Shown: positions 49,523-57,914 of the stretch, in pieces
Layout of the letters: the number at the start of each line of letters is the position of its first letter
Numbering within the stretch: position 1 is the first letter of the stretch
Assembly: GCF_001656035.1 (NCBI RefSeq)
Contig: NZ_CP010029.1
Location: forward strand, 1,206,885-1,270,884
Direction: 5' to 3'
DNA length: 64,000 nucleotides
Origin: Yersinia entomophaga
Lineage (GTDB): Bacteria > Pseudomonadota > Gammaproteobacteria > Enterobacterales > Enterobacteriaceae
Notes under the pieces: generated by a model
What the model saw: the letters and a program-made list of their open reading frames with translations, nothing else
Told to the model about the DNA's origin: nothing
Databases searched by the model: none
Translations under genes and position numbers: made by a program

Positions 49523-49960
49523 ATGAAAAAAATTATTCCATTGGCTATCGCGGGAATTCTATTAGCGGGTTGCGGTATGAATCAGAGCCAAAATACGGCT
49601 AATCAAATTACCGCTGGGGATTTACAGCATCATAATTTCGTGTTGGTGAGCGTCGACGGTCAATCGCCAAAAAATCAGCAAGGCAATATGCCGAGCATTG
49701 AGTTCGGTGAAAAAATGCACATTTCTGGCGCAATGTGTAATCGTTTTATGGGACAAGGTGAGTTGAAAGACAGCGTTCTTACTGTTAAGGCTTTGGCTGG
49801 CACGCGCATGATGTGCAACGATCCTCAGTTAAACCAATGGGATACCTTGATTGGCGAGGTTCTGGCTAGCGGTGCCAAAGTGACCTTGAATAAAGGCGAG
49901 TTAACCCTGAATAACGGCAGCCACACCTTGGTTTATACCAGCCGCGACTGGGTAAGCTAA
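49523..49960 (+). CDS. hslJ: Heat-shock lipoprotein HslJ
   Basis: A 145-residue outer-membrane lipoprotein (E. coli HslJ 140) with lipobox LLAGC and one META domain: HNFVLVSVDGQ, SIEFGEKMHISGAMCNRFMG and LAGTRMMCNDPQLNQWD. It is linked to novobiocin resistance and heat shock in E. coli. AGGAGA precedes the ATG. Confidence 0.95.
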   Translation: MKKIIPLAIAGILLAGCGMNQSQNTANQITAGDLQHHNFVLVSVDGQSPKNQQGNMPSIEFGEKMHISGAMCNRFMGQGELKDSVLTVKALAGTRMMCNDPQLNQWDTLIGEVLASGAKVTLNKGELTLNNGSHTLVYTSRDWVS

Positions 49961-49975
49961 GCCTGTATTGTGCCT

Positions 49976-50025
49976 CAGGTAGACTATGGCAATCGAATTT
50001 CACTGCCATAGTCTTAATAACCTGT
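49976..50025. terminator. Hairpin between convergent hslJ and ydbJ
   Basis: A perfect 11-bp stem AGACTATGGCA/TGCCATAGTCT (49981-49991 with 50004-50014), flanked by a further pairing CAGGT/ACCTG. There is little T after the stem, so this is a weak or bidirectional terminator. Confidence 0.5.
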
Positions 50026-50043
50026 AACTTCAGAACCGTTTTA

Positions 50044-50322
50044 TTAGCTCGCCGGACAGGCTCCGCGCATCAACGCCCACTCTTCGCAGCGCTTTCCGTC
50101 AGGTAACTGGCACATTCCGATACTTCCACCATTTAGCTGTTTGGCTAGCGTTAATACTCCCCCCGCATTAGCGCAGTTAACCGATGCCGGATTAGACATA
50201 TTGACGTGGTGGACGCTGGCGCTGGTTGCCTGCTGTTCAGGAATATAATCGTCATTTGAGTTGCTGCTACAGGCGGCTAAAAATAATACGGCGCCGGCGA
50301 CCAAACAAGATGATGCTTTCAT
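50044..50322 (-). CDS. ydbJ: DUF333 lipoprotein, YdbJ-like
   Basis: A 92-residue putative lipoprotein with lipobox LAAC and one DUF333 (hemolysin-like) domain: SNPASVNCANAGGVLTLAKQ followed by CQLPDGKRCEEWALMRGAC. The ATG at 50322 has GGAG at 8 nt and begins the signal peptide; the ATG at 50340 is too far. In E. coli ydbJ lies between hslJ and ydbK, which fits this position. Function unknown. Confidence 0.85.
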   Translation of the reverse strand: MKASSCLVAGAVLFLAACSSNSNDDYIPEQQATSASVHHVNMSNPASVNCANAGGVLTLAKQLNGGSIGMCQLPDGKRCEEWALMRGACPAS

Positions 50323-50522
50323 TGTTACGCTCCAGAGCATAAACAGACTGTCGAAATTACAGAAGATAAGCGCCCGATATCATATCTGAGCCGTTCCATC
50401 AGCGTCGAGTGACTTTATCAATATTTGTTATAATTTGAACTCAGTATATACGGTACATATCAGAACAATTAAATGTAGTTGTTATTTACATAACCAGCTT
50501 GGAAAATAAACGCGGCCTATTG

Positions 50523-50537
50523 AGATAATTATTATCG
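50523..50537. promoter_or_regulatory. Fur-like box upstream of the MgtC-family gene
   Basis: AGATAAT-T-ATTATCG matches the 7-1-7 Fur model TGATAATNATTATCA in all but the two outermost positions. A TTGACA at 50541-50546 overlaps the same region, but no well-spaced -10 is seen. Confidence 0.45.
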
Positions 50538-50586
50538 TGTTTGACATGCGTAGTCTCATCGCACAAAAAATATAACGGGAAAAATC

Positions 50587-51249
50587 ATGATTACAGACTT
50601 ATTGCTACGAATAGCCTTGGCGGGCGCACTAGGTGGATTAATTGGCATCGAGCGTCAATTACGTTCTAAAGAAGCAGGCTTGCGTACTCATATTCTGGTG
50701 GGCATTGGTAGCGCCATGTTTATGATCGTTTCTAAATACGGTTTTGATGATTTGCTGGCTCTGGGGCACGTCAGCTTTGACCCTAGCCGCGTGGCGGCAC
50801 AGGTGGTTAGTGGCATGGGCTTCCTCGGCGCCGGTACAATTATGATTCAGAAACAGATGGTAAAAGGGCTCACCACCGCCGCCGGTATGTGGGTGACGGC
50901 CGCTATTGGCCTGGTCATTGGGAGTGGATTATACGAAATCGGTATTTACGGCACGTTGATGACGCTGGTGGTTCTGGAAGTGTTCCGTCAATTGAGCAAC
51001 CGTTTGATGGGACATCATCATTATGTGCTGATACGGTTACTGCCTGAATCGGTGCCGACGGTCTTAGTTTCTTTGCAGAAAATGCGTATTCGCCCTATTA
51101 ATCTTTCCGTCACTCAGCGAGATAGAAACAGCGAAAATGCAGACTGTGAATTAACCATGGAAGTGACATTGTCACCAAAAAGAAGTGCCGACAAAATATA
51201 TCAGCAATTGCTGACTATCGAGGGTGTCCATACGCTAGATATTCGTTGA
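50587..51249 (+). CDS. MgtC/SapB-family membrane protein
   Basis: A 220-residue inner-membrane protein with about four or five helices (start TDLLLRIALAGALGGLIGIE, then RTHILVGIGSAMFM, GMGFLGAGTIM, GLTTAAGMWVTAAIGL) and a cytoplasmic C-terminal ACT-like domain (HYVLIRLLPES and following). It resembles MgtC, a virulence factor and regulator of ATP synthase and magnesium homeostasis in Salmonella, but also YhiD-type housekeeping members; which of the two cannot be decided. An MgtC gene is not found at this position in E. coli, so it is an insertion in the ydbJ-nifJ interval. Confidence 0.88.
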   Translation: MITDLLLRIALAGALGGLIGIERQLRSKEAGLRTHILVGIGSAMFMIVSKYGFDDLLALGHVSFDPSRVAAQVVSGMGFLGAGTIMIQKQMVKGLTTAAGMWVTAAIGLVIGSGLYEIGIYGTLMTLVVLEVFRQLSNRLMGHHHYVLIRLLPESVPTVLVSLQKMRIRPINLSVTQRDRNSENADCELTMEVTLSPKRSADKIYQQLLTIEGVHTLDIR

Positions 51250-51255
51250 TGCCCT

Positions 51256-51315
51256 TTCCCCCGTACGGTATTTCCTTTGTTCAATAAATAAAGGAAGTAA
51301 AACTGTGCGGGGGAA
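51256..51315. terminator. Bipartite hairpin between the convergent mgtC-like gene and emrE
   Basis: Outer stem TTCCCCCG/CGGGGGAA (51256-51263 with 51308-51315) encloses a second stem TTCCTTT/AAAGGAA (51272-51278 with 51290-51296). The nested structure lies between the two stop codons and probably acts as a bidirectional terminator. Confidence 0.55.
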
Positions 51316-51324
51316 TCAAAACAA

Positions 51325-51657
51325 TTAATGCATTGTGGTTTTAGACAGCAAATTAATCACCAACACTCCGGAAATAATCAACGTCATCCCCAAAATCGCC
51401 GCCCAATCCAGCTTTTGCTGATACATAAAAGTCGCGGCAACCGAGACCAGAACAATCCCCAACCCAGACCAGATAGCATAGGCGATGCCTAATGGCATAG
51501 TTTTAACGACCTGAGAAAGTCCCCAAAAAGCAATACCATAGCCAATAACGACAAAAATAGACGGCACCAAACGAGTAAAACCTTCTGAAGCCTTTAATAA
51601 AGTAGTTGCGATAACTTCCGCCACAATGGCCATCATCAAATACAAAAATCCAGTCAT
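51325..51657 (-). CDS. emrE: Small multidrug resistance antiporter EmrE
   Basis: A 110-residue four-helix proton/drug antiporter (E. coli EmrE 110) that works as a dimer. The essential membrane Glu14 is in AIVAEVIATTLLK; the GIAYAIWSGLGIVL signature and the C-terminal GVLVINLLS are conserved. It exports quaternary ammonium and similar cations. The inverted repeat 27 bp upstream may be an operator. Confidence 0.92.
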   Translation of the reverse strand: MTGFLYLMMAIVAEVIATTLLKASEGFTRLVPSIFVVIGYGIAFWGLSQVVKTMPLGIAYAIWSGLGIVLVSVAATFMYQQKLDWAAILGMTLIISGVLVINLLSKTTMH

Positions 51658-51683
51658 AATCTTTTTCTCATTTCAATATCAGC

Positions 51684-51713
51684 ATTTGAGAGTAAAGTAT
51701 GCCATTCTCAAAT
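51684..51713. promoter_or_regulatory. Inverted repeat upstream of emrE
   Basis: ATTTGAGA and its exact complement TCTCAAAT are separated by 14 bases, 27 bp before the emrE start. The layout suggests an operator for a dimeric repressor or activator; the remainder of 51658-52037 is AT-rich without genes and should contain the nifJ promoter. Confidence 0.4.
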
Positions 51714-52037
51714 CAATGCCGGTTAAATACACAGTGGAATTAACCGTAATTTTACATGTATTGGCCACGTCAGGTTGATTTTTCTGCGACATTCACATGG
51801 CTGTAATAAATAGTTTTCTAATTGTAATAATTATTTTCTGCGATAACTTAATCCCGAGCCTCCCCCACAGAAATATGCCTGTCAGCGTCATTCTATTATT
51901 TTTTTCCTTTTTTTACCTACACACAAACACGATAAGAGGCAAAAAATCTCTCTGCTAGACTTTCCTTATAACAGAAGTCAGGGACAGACAGTTATCTCCC
52001 CGGTCTCAGCATGACGAGCAATGTAAAGGTACAATTA

Positions 52038-55000
52038 ATGATCACAACTGACGGTAACAGTGCCGTAGCCTCAGTGGCTTACCGCGCCAGTGAAGTTATT
52101 GCTATTTATCCTATCACGCCAAGCTCCACAATGGCTGAACAGGCAGACGCCTGGTCTGGCGATGGTAAAGTTAATATCTGGGGCGATATACCCAGAGTCG
52201 TTGAAATGCAGTCGGAAGGCGGGGCCATTGCCACGGTTCACGGCGCATTACAAACCGGAGCGCTGTCCACCTCATTCACCTCATCCCAGGGTTTACTGTT
52301 AATGATTCCGACCCTGTATAAGTTGGCCGGTGAATTAACTCCATTCGTTTTACACGTTGCCGCTCGCACCGTTGCAACCCATGCGCTGTCAATTTTTGGC
52401 GATCATTCTGACGTTATGGCCGTTCGCCAGACCGGTTGCGCGATGCTGTGCGCCAGTAACGTGCAGGAAGCACAAGATTTTGCACTGATTTCTCAAATGG
52501 CGACTCTGAATAGTCGCATTCCATTTATTCATTTCTTTGATGGTTTCCGTACCTCCCACGAAATCAACAAAATTGTTTCTCTCAGTGACGATACTTTACG
52601 CCAACTATTGCCGCAAAAAGGCATAGATGAGCACCGCAGCCGGGCGCTATCACCGGATCATCCTGTCGTGCGTGGCACCTCCGCTAATCCGGATACCTAT
52701 TTCCAGTCACGAGAAGCCACCAACCCTTGGTACAACGCAACCTATCAACATGTTGCCGAAGCTATGGAAGCTTTTGCCGCCGCAACCGGTCGGGAATATA
52801 AACCATTTGAATACTACGGCCACCCGCAGGCGGATCGCGTTATCATTCTAATGGGTTCAGCCAGTGGTACCTGCGAGGAAGTCATAGACACGCTGTTGAC
52901 GCGCGGAGAGAAAGTCGGCGTTCTGAAAGTTAGATTATTCCGCCCTTTCTCTGCCTCACATTTACTGAATGTGCTGCCTGGCTCAGCCAGTAAAATAGCC
53001 GTTCTGGATCGAACTAAAGAACCTGGCGCATTAGCCGAACCACTGTATCTGGATGTTATGACCGCGTTGGCGGAGGCCTACAGTCGCGGTGAACGCCCGA
53101 CTTTACCCAAAGTTATTGGCGGACGTTATGGCCTATCTTCAAAAGAATTCGGCCCCGATTGCGCGTTAGCTATTTTCAAGGAATTAGCGCTGGATATGCC
53201 GCGCCCCCGCTTTACCGTGGGTATTTTTGACGATGTGACCGGCCTGTCTCTACCATTAACCACGGAAACCATTCCCCAGCGCGCCACGCTTGAAGCGTTG
53301 TTCTACGGTTTGGGCAGTGACGGTTCGGTTTCCGCCACGAAAAATAACATCAAAATCATTGGCAATAGCACTTCTATGTACGCTCAGGGCTATTTTGTCT
53401 ATGACTCCAAAAAAGCAGGCGGTCTGACGGTTTCCCACCTGCGCGTTAGCCCCACACCCATCAATTCAGCCTATCTGGTCAGCCAAGCGGACTTTGTCGG
53501 CTGCCACCAGCTCCAGTTTATCGATCTCTATCAAATGGCCGAGCGCTTGAAGCCGGGAGGTATTTTCCTGTTGAATACCCCGTTTAGCGCCGACGATATG
53601 TGGCAGCGCTTGCCGCAGGAAGTTCAGGCCGTGCTGCACCAGCGCAACGCTCGTTTTTACGTGATTAATGCAGCGAAAATTGCCCGCGAATGCAAATTGG
53701 GCGCGCGCATCAATACCGTGATGCAAATGGCCTTTTTCCATTTAACCCAGATCCTGCCAACCGATATGGCGATGCAGCAATTACGGGATGCCATTGAGCG
53801 CAGTTATAGTAGCAAAGGAACTGAAATCGTTGAACGCAACTGGCAGGCGCTGGATGCCACCCTCGATGCGTTAATAGAAATCCCACTGGAACCTATCGAT
53901 TCCAGTAGCCCAATGCGCCCACCGATTGTCTCCGATCAGGCACCTGACTTCGTTAAAACTGTCACTGCCACCATGCTGGCTGGTTTAGGCGATGCCCTAC
54001 CTGTTTCTGCCTTTCCGCCGGATGGCACCTGGCCTGTAGGTACCACCCAATGGGAAAAACGCAATATTGCGGAAAACATTCCTCTCTGGCGGCCCGATCT
54101 CTGTACCCAGTGTAACCACTGTGTGGCAGCCTGCCCTCATTCGGCTATCCGAGCTAAAGTGGTTCAGCCTGAGGCGATGGCCGGAGCACCAGACAGTCTG
54201 CAATCCCTTGATGTAAAAGCTCGGGATATGCGTGGTCAAAAATATGTACTGCAAGTCGCCCCGGAAGACTGTACCGGCTGTAATTTATGTTATGAGGTTT
54301 GCCCCGCCAAAGATCGCCAGAATCCTGAGGTTAAAGCGATCAATATGGAGCCACGTCTAGCTCATCTGGCCGAAGAAAAATCGCACTATGATTTTTTCCT
54401 CAATCTGCCAGAGATCGATAAAACTCAAATGGAACGTATAGATATCCGCACTTCACAGTTGATTTCTCCGCTGTTTGAGTACTCCGGAGCCTGTTCTGGC
54501 TGCGGCGAAACACCATATATCAAGCTATTAACCCAGCTGTACGGTGACAGACTGCTGATTGCCAACGCCACCGGTTGTTCGTCCATTTACGGTGGCAACC
54601 TACCTACCACGCCTTACACCACCAACGCCGACGGACGCGGGCCTGCCTGGGCCAACTCGCTGTTTGAAGATAACGCCGAGTTTGGTTTGGGTTTCCGCCT
54701 GACGGTTGATCAACACCGGCAGCGGGTATTGCGCCTGCTAAACACTCTGGCTCCGCAGTTGCCGCCAGAGTTGGTTGACCAGTTGCTCAGTGAAGCTACG
54801 CCGGAAGTACGTCGCCTGCAAGTTAACCAATTACGCACGTTATTGGCGAATATCGACGGTAATGACGCCATACAGTTAGCCACCGATGCAGACTATCTGG
54901 TCGATAAATCCATCTGGCTGATAGGAGGCGATGGTTGGGCCTACGACATTGGTTTCGGTGGCCTGGATCACGTACTCAGCCTGACAGAGAACGTCAATGT

Positions 55001-55568
55001 GCTGGTGCTGGATACCCAATGTTACTCCAATACCGGTGGCCAGCAGTCTAAAGCCACCCCGCTAGGCGCAGTCACCAAATTTGGTGAGCACGGTAAGCGT
55101 AAGGCACGTAAAGATTTGGGCGTCAGTATGATGATGTACGGTCATGTTTATGTCGCGCAAATCTCGTTGGGAGCCCAGCTCAACCAAACGGTAAAAGCCA
55201 TTCAGGAAGCCGAGGCCTATCCAGGGCCATCGCTGATCATCGCCTACAGCCCTTGCGAGGAGCACGGCTACGATCTGGCCTACAGCCACGACCAAATGAA
55301 ACAGCTGACAGCCACCGGATTCTGGCCACTTTATCGCTTCGATCCGCGCCGAGCCGACGAGGGAAAAGCCGCTTTGGCACTGGATTCTCGCCCTCCGAGC
55401 AGCGATCTCACCGCCACCTTGCTGAAAGAGCAGCGTTTCCGCCGCCTCAATACGCAGGAACCTGAGGTGGCCGCCCAGCTATACGCCAGCGCCGAGAAAG
55501 ATCTGAAGAAACGCTATGATTTCCTCAGCCTGCTCGCTGGTAAGGCTGAAAAAGCGCCTACGGAGTAA
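52038..55568 (+). CDS. nifJ: Pyruvate:ferredoxin/flavodoxin oxidoreductase
   Basis: Converts pyruvate and CoA to acetyl-CoA and CO2, passing electrons to flavodoxin or ferredoxin. The 1176-residue single-chain enzyme (YdbK in E. coli) has the pyrimidine-binding domain (SEVIAIYPITPSSTMAEQAD), the gamma domain, two 4Fe-4S motifs CTQCNHCVAACP and CTGCNLCYEVCP, the third cluster ligand region SGACSGCGETPY and the TPP motif GGDGWAYDIGFGGLDHVL. The ATG at 52038 aligns with E. coli YdbK and has AAGG upstream; the ATG at 52011 is not preferred. Oxygen-labile, so useful under anaerobiosis or oxidative-stress recovery. Confidence 0.96.
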   Translation: MITTDGNSAVASVAYRASEVIAIYPITPSSTMAEQADAWSGDGKVNIWGDIPRVVEMQSEGGAIATVHGALQTGALSTSFTSSQGLLLMIPTLYKLAGELTPFVLHVAARTVATHALSIFGDHSDVMAVRQTGCAMLCASNVQEAQDFALISQMATLNSRIPFIHFFDGFRTSHEINKIVSLSDDTLRQLLPQKGIDEHRSRALSPDHPVVRGTSANPDTYFQSREATNPWYNATYQHVAEAMEAFAAATGREYKPFEYYGHPQADRVIILMGSASGTCEEVIDTLLTRGEKVGVLKVRLFRPFSASHLLNVLPGSASKIAVLDRTKEPGALAEPLYLDVMTALAEAYSRGERPTLPKVIGGRYGLSSKEFGPDCALAIFKELALDMPRPRFTVGIFDDVTGLSLPLTTETIPQRATLEALFYGLGSDGSVSATKNNIKIIGNSTSMYAQGYFVYDSKKAGGLTVSHLRVSPTPINSAYLVSQADFVGCHQLQFIDLYQMAERLKPGGIFLLNTPFSADDMWQRLPQEVQAVLHQRNARFYVINAAKIARECKLGARINTVMQMAFFHLTQILPTDMAMQQLRDAIERSYSSKGTEIVERNWQALDATLDALIEIPLEPIDSSSPMRPPIVSDQAPDFVKTVTATMLAGLGDALPVSAFPPDGTWPVGTTQWEKRNIAENIPLWRPDLCTQCNHCVAACPHSAIRAKVVQPEAMAGAPDSLQSLDVKARDMRGQKYVLQVAPEDCTGCNLCYEVCPAKDRQNPEVKAINMEPRLAHLAEEKSHYDFFLNLPEIDKTQMERIDIRTSQLISPLFEYSGACSGCGETPYIKLLTQLYGDRLLIANATGCSSIYGGNLPTTPYTTNADGRGPAWANSLFEDNAEFGLGFRLTVDQHRQRVLRLLNTLAPQLPPELVDQLLSEATPEVRRLQVNQLRTLLANIDGNDAIQLATDADYLVDKSIWLIGGDGWAYDIGFGGLDHVLSLTENVNVLVLDTQCYSNTGGQQSKATPLGAVTKFGEHGKRKARKDLGVSMMMYGHVYVAQISLGAQLNQTVKAIQEAEAYPGPSLIIAYSPCEEHGYDLAYSHDQMKQLTATGFWPLYRFDPRRADEGKAALALDSRPPSSDLTATLLKEQRFRRLNTQEPEVAAQLYASAEKDLKKRYDFLSLLAGKAEKAPTE

Positions 55569-55593
55569 TCCGGCCCACTGAGGTTAATTCATT

Positions 55594-55628
55594 AAGCCAG
55601 TCGAACCAAGATTGACTGGCTTTTTTAT
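55594..55628 (+). terminator. Terminator of nifJ
   Basis: A perfect 9-bp stem AAGCCAGTC/GACTGGCTT with an 11-nt loop, followed by TTTTA. The stem is nearly the same as the uspE terminator at 7855. Confidence 0.85.
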
Positions 55629-55829
55629 TGGCTTTTGCGAGATGTTTCGCATTAGCGAAAGCAATGATGTTTATTTCAACACATCAATAACATCTATCTA
55701 TCAATAGACTTGATAAACTCGTTTTAAATCAATCATACTTACGGTTCTTTTGATTCTAACTAAAGCACTATCATCCGTTTCATGTTTACATTTACGACTG
55801 ACAACTTGAATCACTAAAAGGGAATAAAC

Positions 55830-56375
55830 GTGGATTTTGAGACATATAAGAACAATGTTATACACCACGAAGTTGGGCACTGGTTTGTAGCTAATAAATT
55901 AAAACTAAATCCGGGAAATATAGAAATAGAGATAAAAAAATGCCACTCTGGATTTTCGCATTCTGCTACATCGCACATTGATTTAGCGCCCTCATTAAAG
56001 AACCTGGCTGATGTCAAAACATATTTAATTAACCGGATTTGCGTGTTATACGCAGGCACAGCATTTCAGTCTGAACAAGAAGATAGATCCGCAGATCAAA
56101 TATTAGAATGTGAAGGTAAAGATGATTATTCAAAACTCAATGAGTTATGTTTCGTTCTCAGAGGCCTAAACCATCCTGACAATACCCAAAAGTGCCATGA
56201 GTTAGACCAACGTAATGAGATAGCCATAGAGTGCTGGGGCAAAGTGATGAAAATACGATCTCATTATCATAAAGAAATACTTAACCTTACTGACTATATT
56301 TCAAATAAAGTCAAAGAAACCGATAAGAAATATACGTTCACTTGCAAAGAAATAAAGCAAAAGATCAACCGCTAG
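55830..56375 (+). CDS. Small M41-like zinc metallopeptidase domain protein
   Basis: A 181-residue soluble protein starting with GTG (AGGGA 7 nt upstream). Residues 11-25 read IHHEVGHWFVANKLK, with the zincin motif HEVGH. The following pattern, VLYAGTAFQSEQ near residue 73 and GKDDYSKLNEL near residue 95, resembles the AGxxAE and GAxxDL segments of the FtsH-type M41 peptidase domain, where Asp is the third zinc ligand. There is no AAA domain and no membrane segment. AT-rich and inserted between nifJ and ttcA, it looks acquired. Substrate and role are unknown; the M41 likeness is by eye only. Confidence 0.6.
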   Translation: MDFETYKNNVIHHEVGHWFVANKLKLNPGNIEIEIKKCHSGFSHSATSHIDLAPSLKNLADVKTYLINRICVLYAGTAFQSEQEDRSADQILECEGKDDYSKLNELCFVLRGLNHPDNTQKCHELDQRNEIAIECWGKVMKIRSHYHKEILNLTDYISNKVKETDKKYTFTCKEIKQKINR

Positions 56376-56662
56376 TATTTTGAATGACATTGGACTGACT
56401 AGAACGATGAATCACACGTTGGCATTCGGCTTCGCAAGCCTTACCGTACGCGCCACACCTATACATATGGTGGTTATTTTGTAGCGCAAACCGGCTTTGA
56501 CGACTGCACAAATGGGGCATGATAACGCTCGACGGCTTCCCGAGAATCCGTTGTATCTGCTCAACGCAAATGAATAGTGATCAAATTGGTTTATAGAATG
56601 ATAAACTCGCACTATAGAAGCTATGTATCACCATGCCCCAACTGAATACGAGTTATGATTAA
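56376..56662. other. Intergenic stretch with a possible phage-type scrap
   Basis: At 56420-56520 coding-like frames appear on both strands: plus GIRLRKPYRTRHTYTYGGYF, with FVAQTGFDDCTNGA before a stop; minus CPICAVVKAGLRYKITTICI. These resemble the short overlapping frames near regulatory genes of P4-type satellite phages, which is memory-based and unverified. No start codon or Shine-Dalgarno is convincing. Confidence 0.3.
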
Positions 56663-57604
56663 ATGTTAGAAAAACAAGAAATTAACAAAAAAGAACAGTA
56701 CAACCTGAATAAATTGCAGAAAAGACTACGCCGCAATGTGGGTCAGGCTATTGCCGATTTTAATATGATTGAGGAAGGCGACCGCATTATGGTCTGCCTG
56801 TCTGGCGGCAAAGACAGCTACACCATGCTGGATATTTTGCAGAACCTGCAAAAAAGCGCGCCAATTAATTTCACGCTGATTGCGGTTAATCTGGATCAAA
56901 AACAGCCTGGATTCCCCGAACATATTCTGCCAGCCTATCTGGAAAAATTGGGTGTGGAATACAAGATCGTTGAAGAAAACACCTACGGGATTGTGAAAGA
57001 TATTATTCCGGAAGGTAAAACCACCTGTTCACTGTGCTCTCGTTTACGACGCGGCATTCTTTACCGCACGGCGACAGAGCTGGGAGCAACGAAGATTGCG
57101 CTGGGTCACCATCGTGATGACATTCTGCAAACGCTATTCCTCAACATGTTCTACGGCGGCAAGCTGAAAGGTATGCCACCAAAATTGATGAGTGATGACG
57201 GAAAGCATGTGGTTATCCGCCCACTGGCCTACTGCCGTGAGAAAGATATCGAACGTTTTGCTGAAGCGCGTGAATTCCCGATCATTCCGTGCAACCTTTG
57301 CGGTTCACAACCAAACCTACAGCGTCAGGTCATCCGCGATATGCTGCGTGATTGGGATAAACAGTATCCGGGCCGTATCGAAACGATGTTTAGTGCCACG
57401 CAAAATGTAGTGCCTTCACATTTAAACGACGGTTCGCTGTTTGACTTTAAAAGTATTACCCACGGCAGCGAAGTGATTAATGGCGGCGATTTGGCTTTCG
57501 ATCGTGAAGAATTACCGATGCAGCCGGTAGGCTGGCAGCCAGAAGAAGATGAAGAAAACGGGAAACCGATGATTGAGCGTCTTAACGTGGTAGAAATTAA
57601 GTAA
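56663..57604 (+). CDS. ttcA: tRNA 2-thiocytidine biosynthesis protein TtcA
   Basis: Thiolates cytidine 32 of tRNA using ATP and a 4Fe-4S cluster. The 313-residue protein has the PP-loop SGGKDS at residues 47-52, the cluster/catalytic cysteines in TTCSLCSR (about 120-126) and a third in PCNLCGSQ (about 213). It lies next to fnrS and zntB, as in E. coli. Confidence 0.96.
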   Translation: MLEKQEINKKEQYNLNKLQKRLRRNVGQAIADFNMIEEGDRIMVCLSGGKDSYTMLDILQNLQKSAPINFTLIAVNLDQKQPGFPEHILPAYLEKLGVEYKIVEENTYGIVKDIIPEGKTTCSLCSRLRRGILYRTATELGATKIALGHHRDDILQTLFLNMFYGGKLKGMPPKLMSDDGKHVVIRPLAYCREKDIERFAEAREFPIIPCNLCGSQPNLQRQVIRDMLRDWDKQYPGRIETMFSATQNVVPSHLNDGSLFDFKSITHGSEVINGGDLAFDREELPMQPVGWQPEEDEENGKPMIERLNVVEIK

Positions 57605-57628
57605 AAAGCCACTAGTTAATGAATACGA

Positions 57629-57662
57629 ATGCTCGGATTCACCGTAATCCGGGCATTTTTTA
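57629..57662 (+). terminator. Terminator of ttcA
   Basis: Stem ATGCTCGGATT/AATCCGGGCAT with one mismatch followed by TTTTTTA, 25 bp after the stop. Confidence 0.85.
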
Positions 57663-57682
57663 TGCCTGTCGTTTTTGCGCAT

Positions 57683-57807
57683 AAAAAAATGCCGGTGTCT
57701 ATTCAACGCCGGCATCGTAACAATCAATGTGCTATGCAGTACTACAAAATTAAAAATCTTACAAATATGGAGCACAACGCCCATCGCTTGACGTTGCATT
57801 CACCTGC
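57683..57807 (-). ncRNA. fnrS: FnrS small regulatory RNA
   Basis: The minus strand from 57807 begins GCAGGTGAATGCAACGTCAA and continues with the GCGATGGGCGTTG segment and ACTGCATAGCACA, nearly identical to E. coli FnrS, which represses aerobic-metabolism mRNAs with Hfq under anaerobiosis. The 3' end is a terminator with stem ATGCCGG/CCGGCAT and seven T, ending near 57683. The first half, used for target pairing, is the best conserved. It lies between zntB and ttcA; in E. coli fnrS is also next to zntB. An FNR box and a -10 (CATTAT, 57815-57820) lie upstream. Confidence 0.93.
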
Positions 57808-57842
57808 GAGATAGATAATGCCTGAGCCTGGTAACTCAAATG

Positions 57843-57856
57843 TTGATATTGCTCAA
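57843..57856 (-). promoter_or_regulatory. FNR box of the fnrS promoter
   Basis: On the minus strand TTGAGCAATATCAA differs from TTGAT-N4-ATCAA at one position. Its centre is about 42 bp upstream of the inferred fnrS start, the class II activator position of FNR. Confidence 0.85.
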
Positions 57857-57914
57857 TATTGAAGGGATTAGCATGTTTATTACCACCTTTTTCAACTATC
57901 GCTATCTTGCTGAG

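Noticed and set aside
51658..52037. MicC small RNA, which in E. coli lies next to the nifJ homologue ydbK
   Set aside because: No GC-rich terminator hairpin or MicC-like 5' end is seen on either strand.
57735..57914. Coding-like minus-strand frame in phase with zntB behind its stop (ending SSDGRCAPYL)
   Set aside because: The region is accounted for by the fnrS promoter, its FNR box and the first half of the FnrS RNA; conservation there is RNA-driven and no start codon fits.
57815..57914. 12-codon ORF with a good Shine-Dalgarno between zntB and fnrS (possible leader peptide)
   Set aside because: It overlaps the FNR box and lies upstream of the fnrS start, so it would not be on the fnrS transcript; support is only an AAGGTGG motif.
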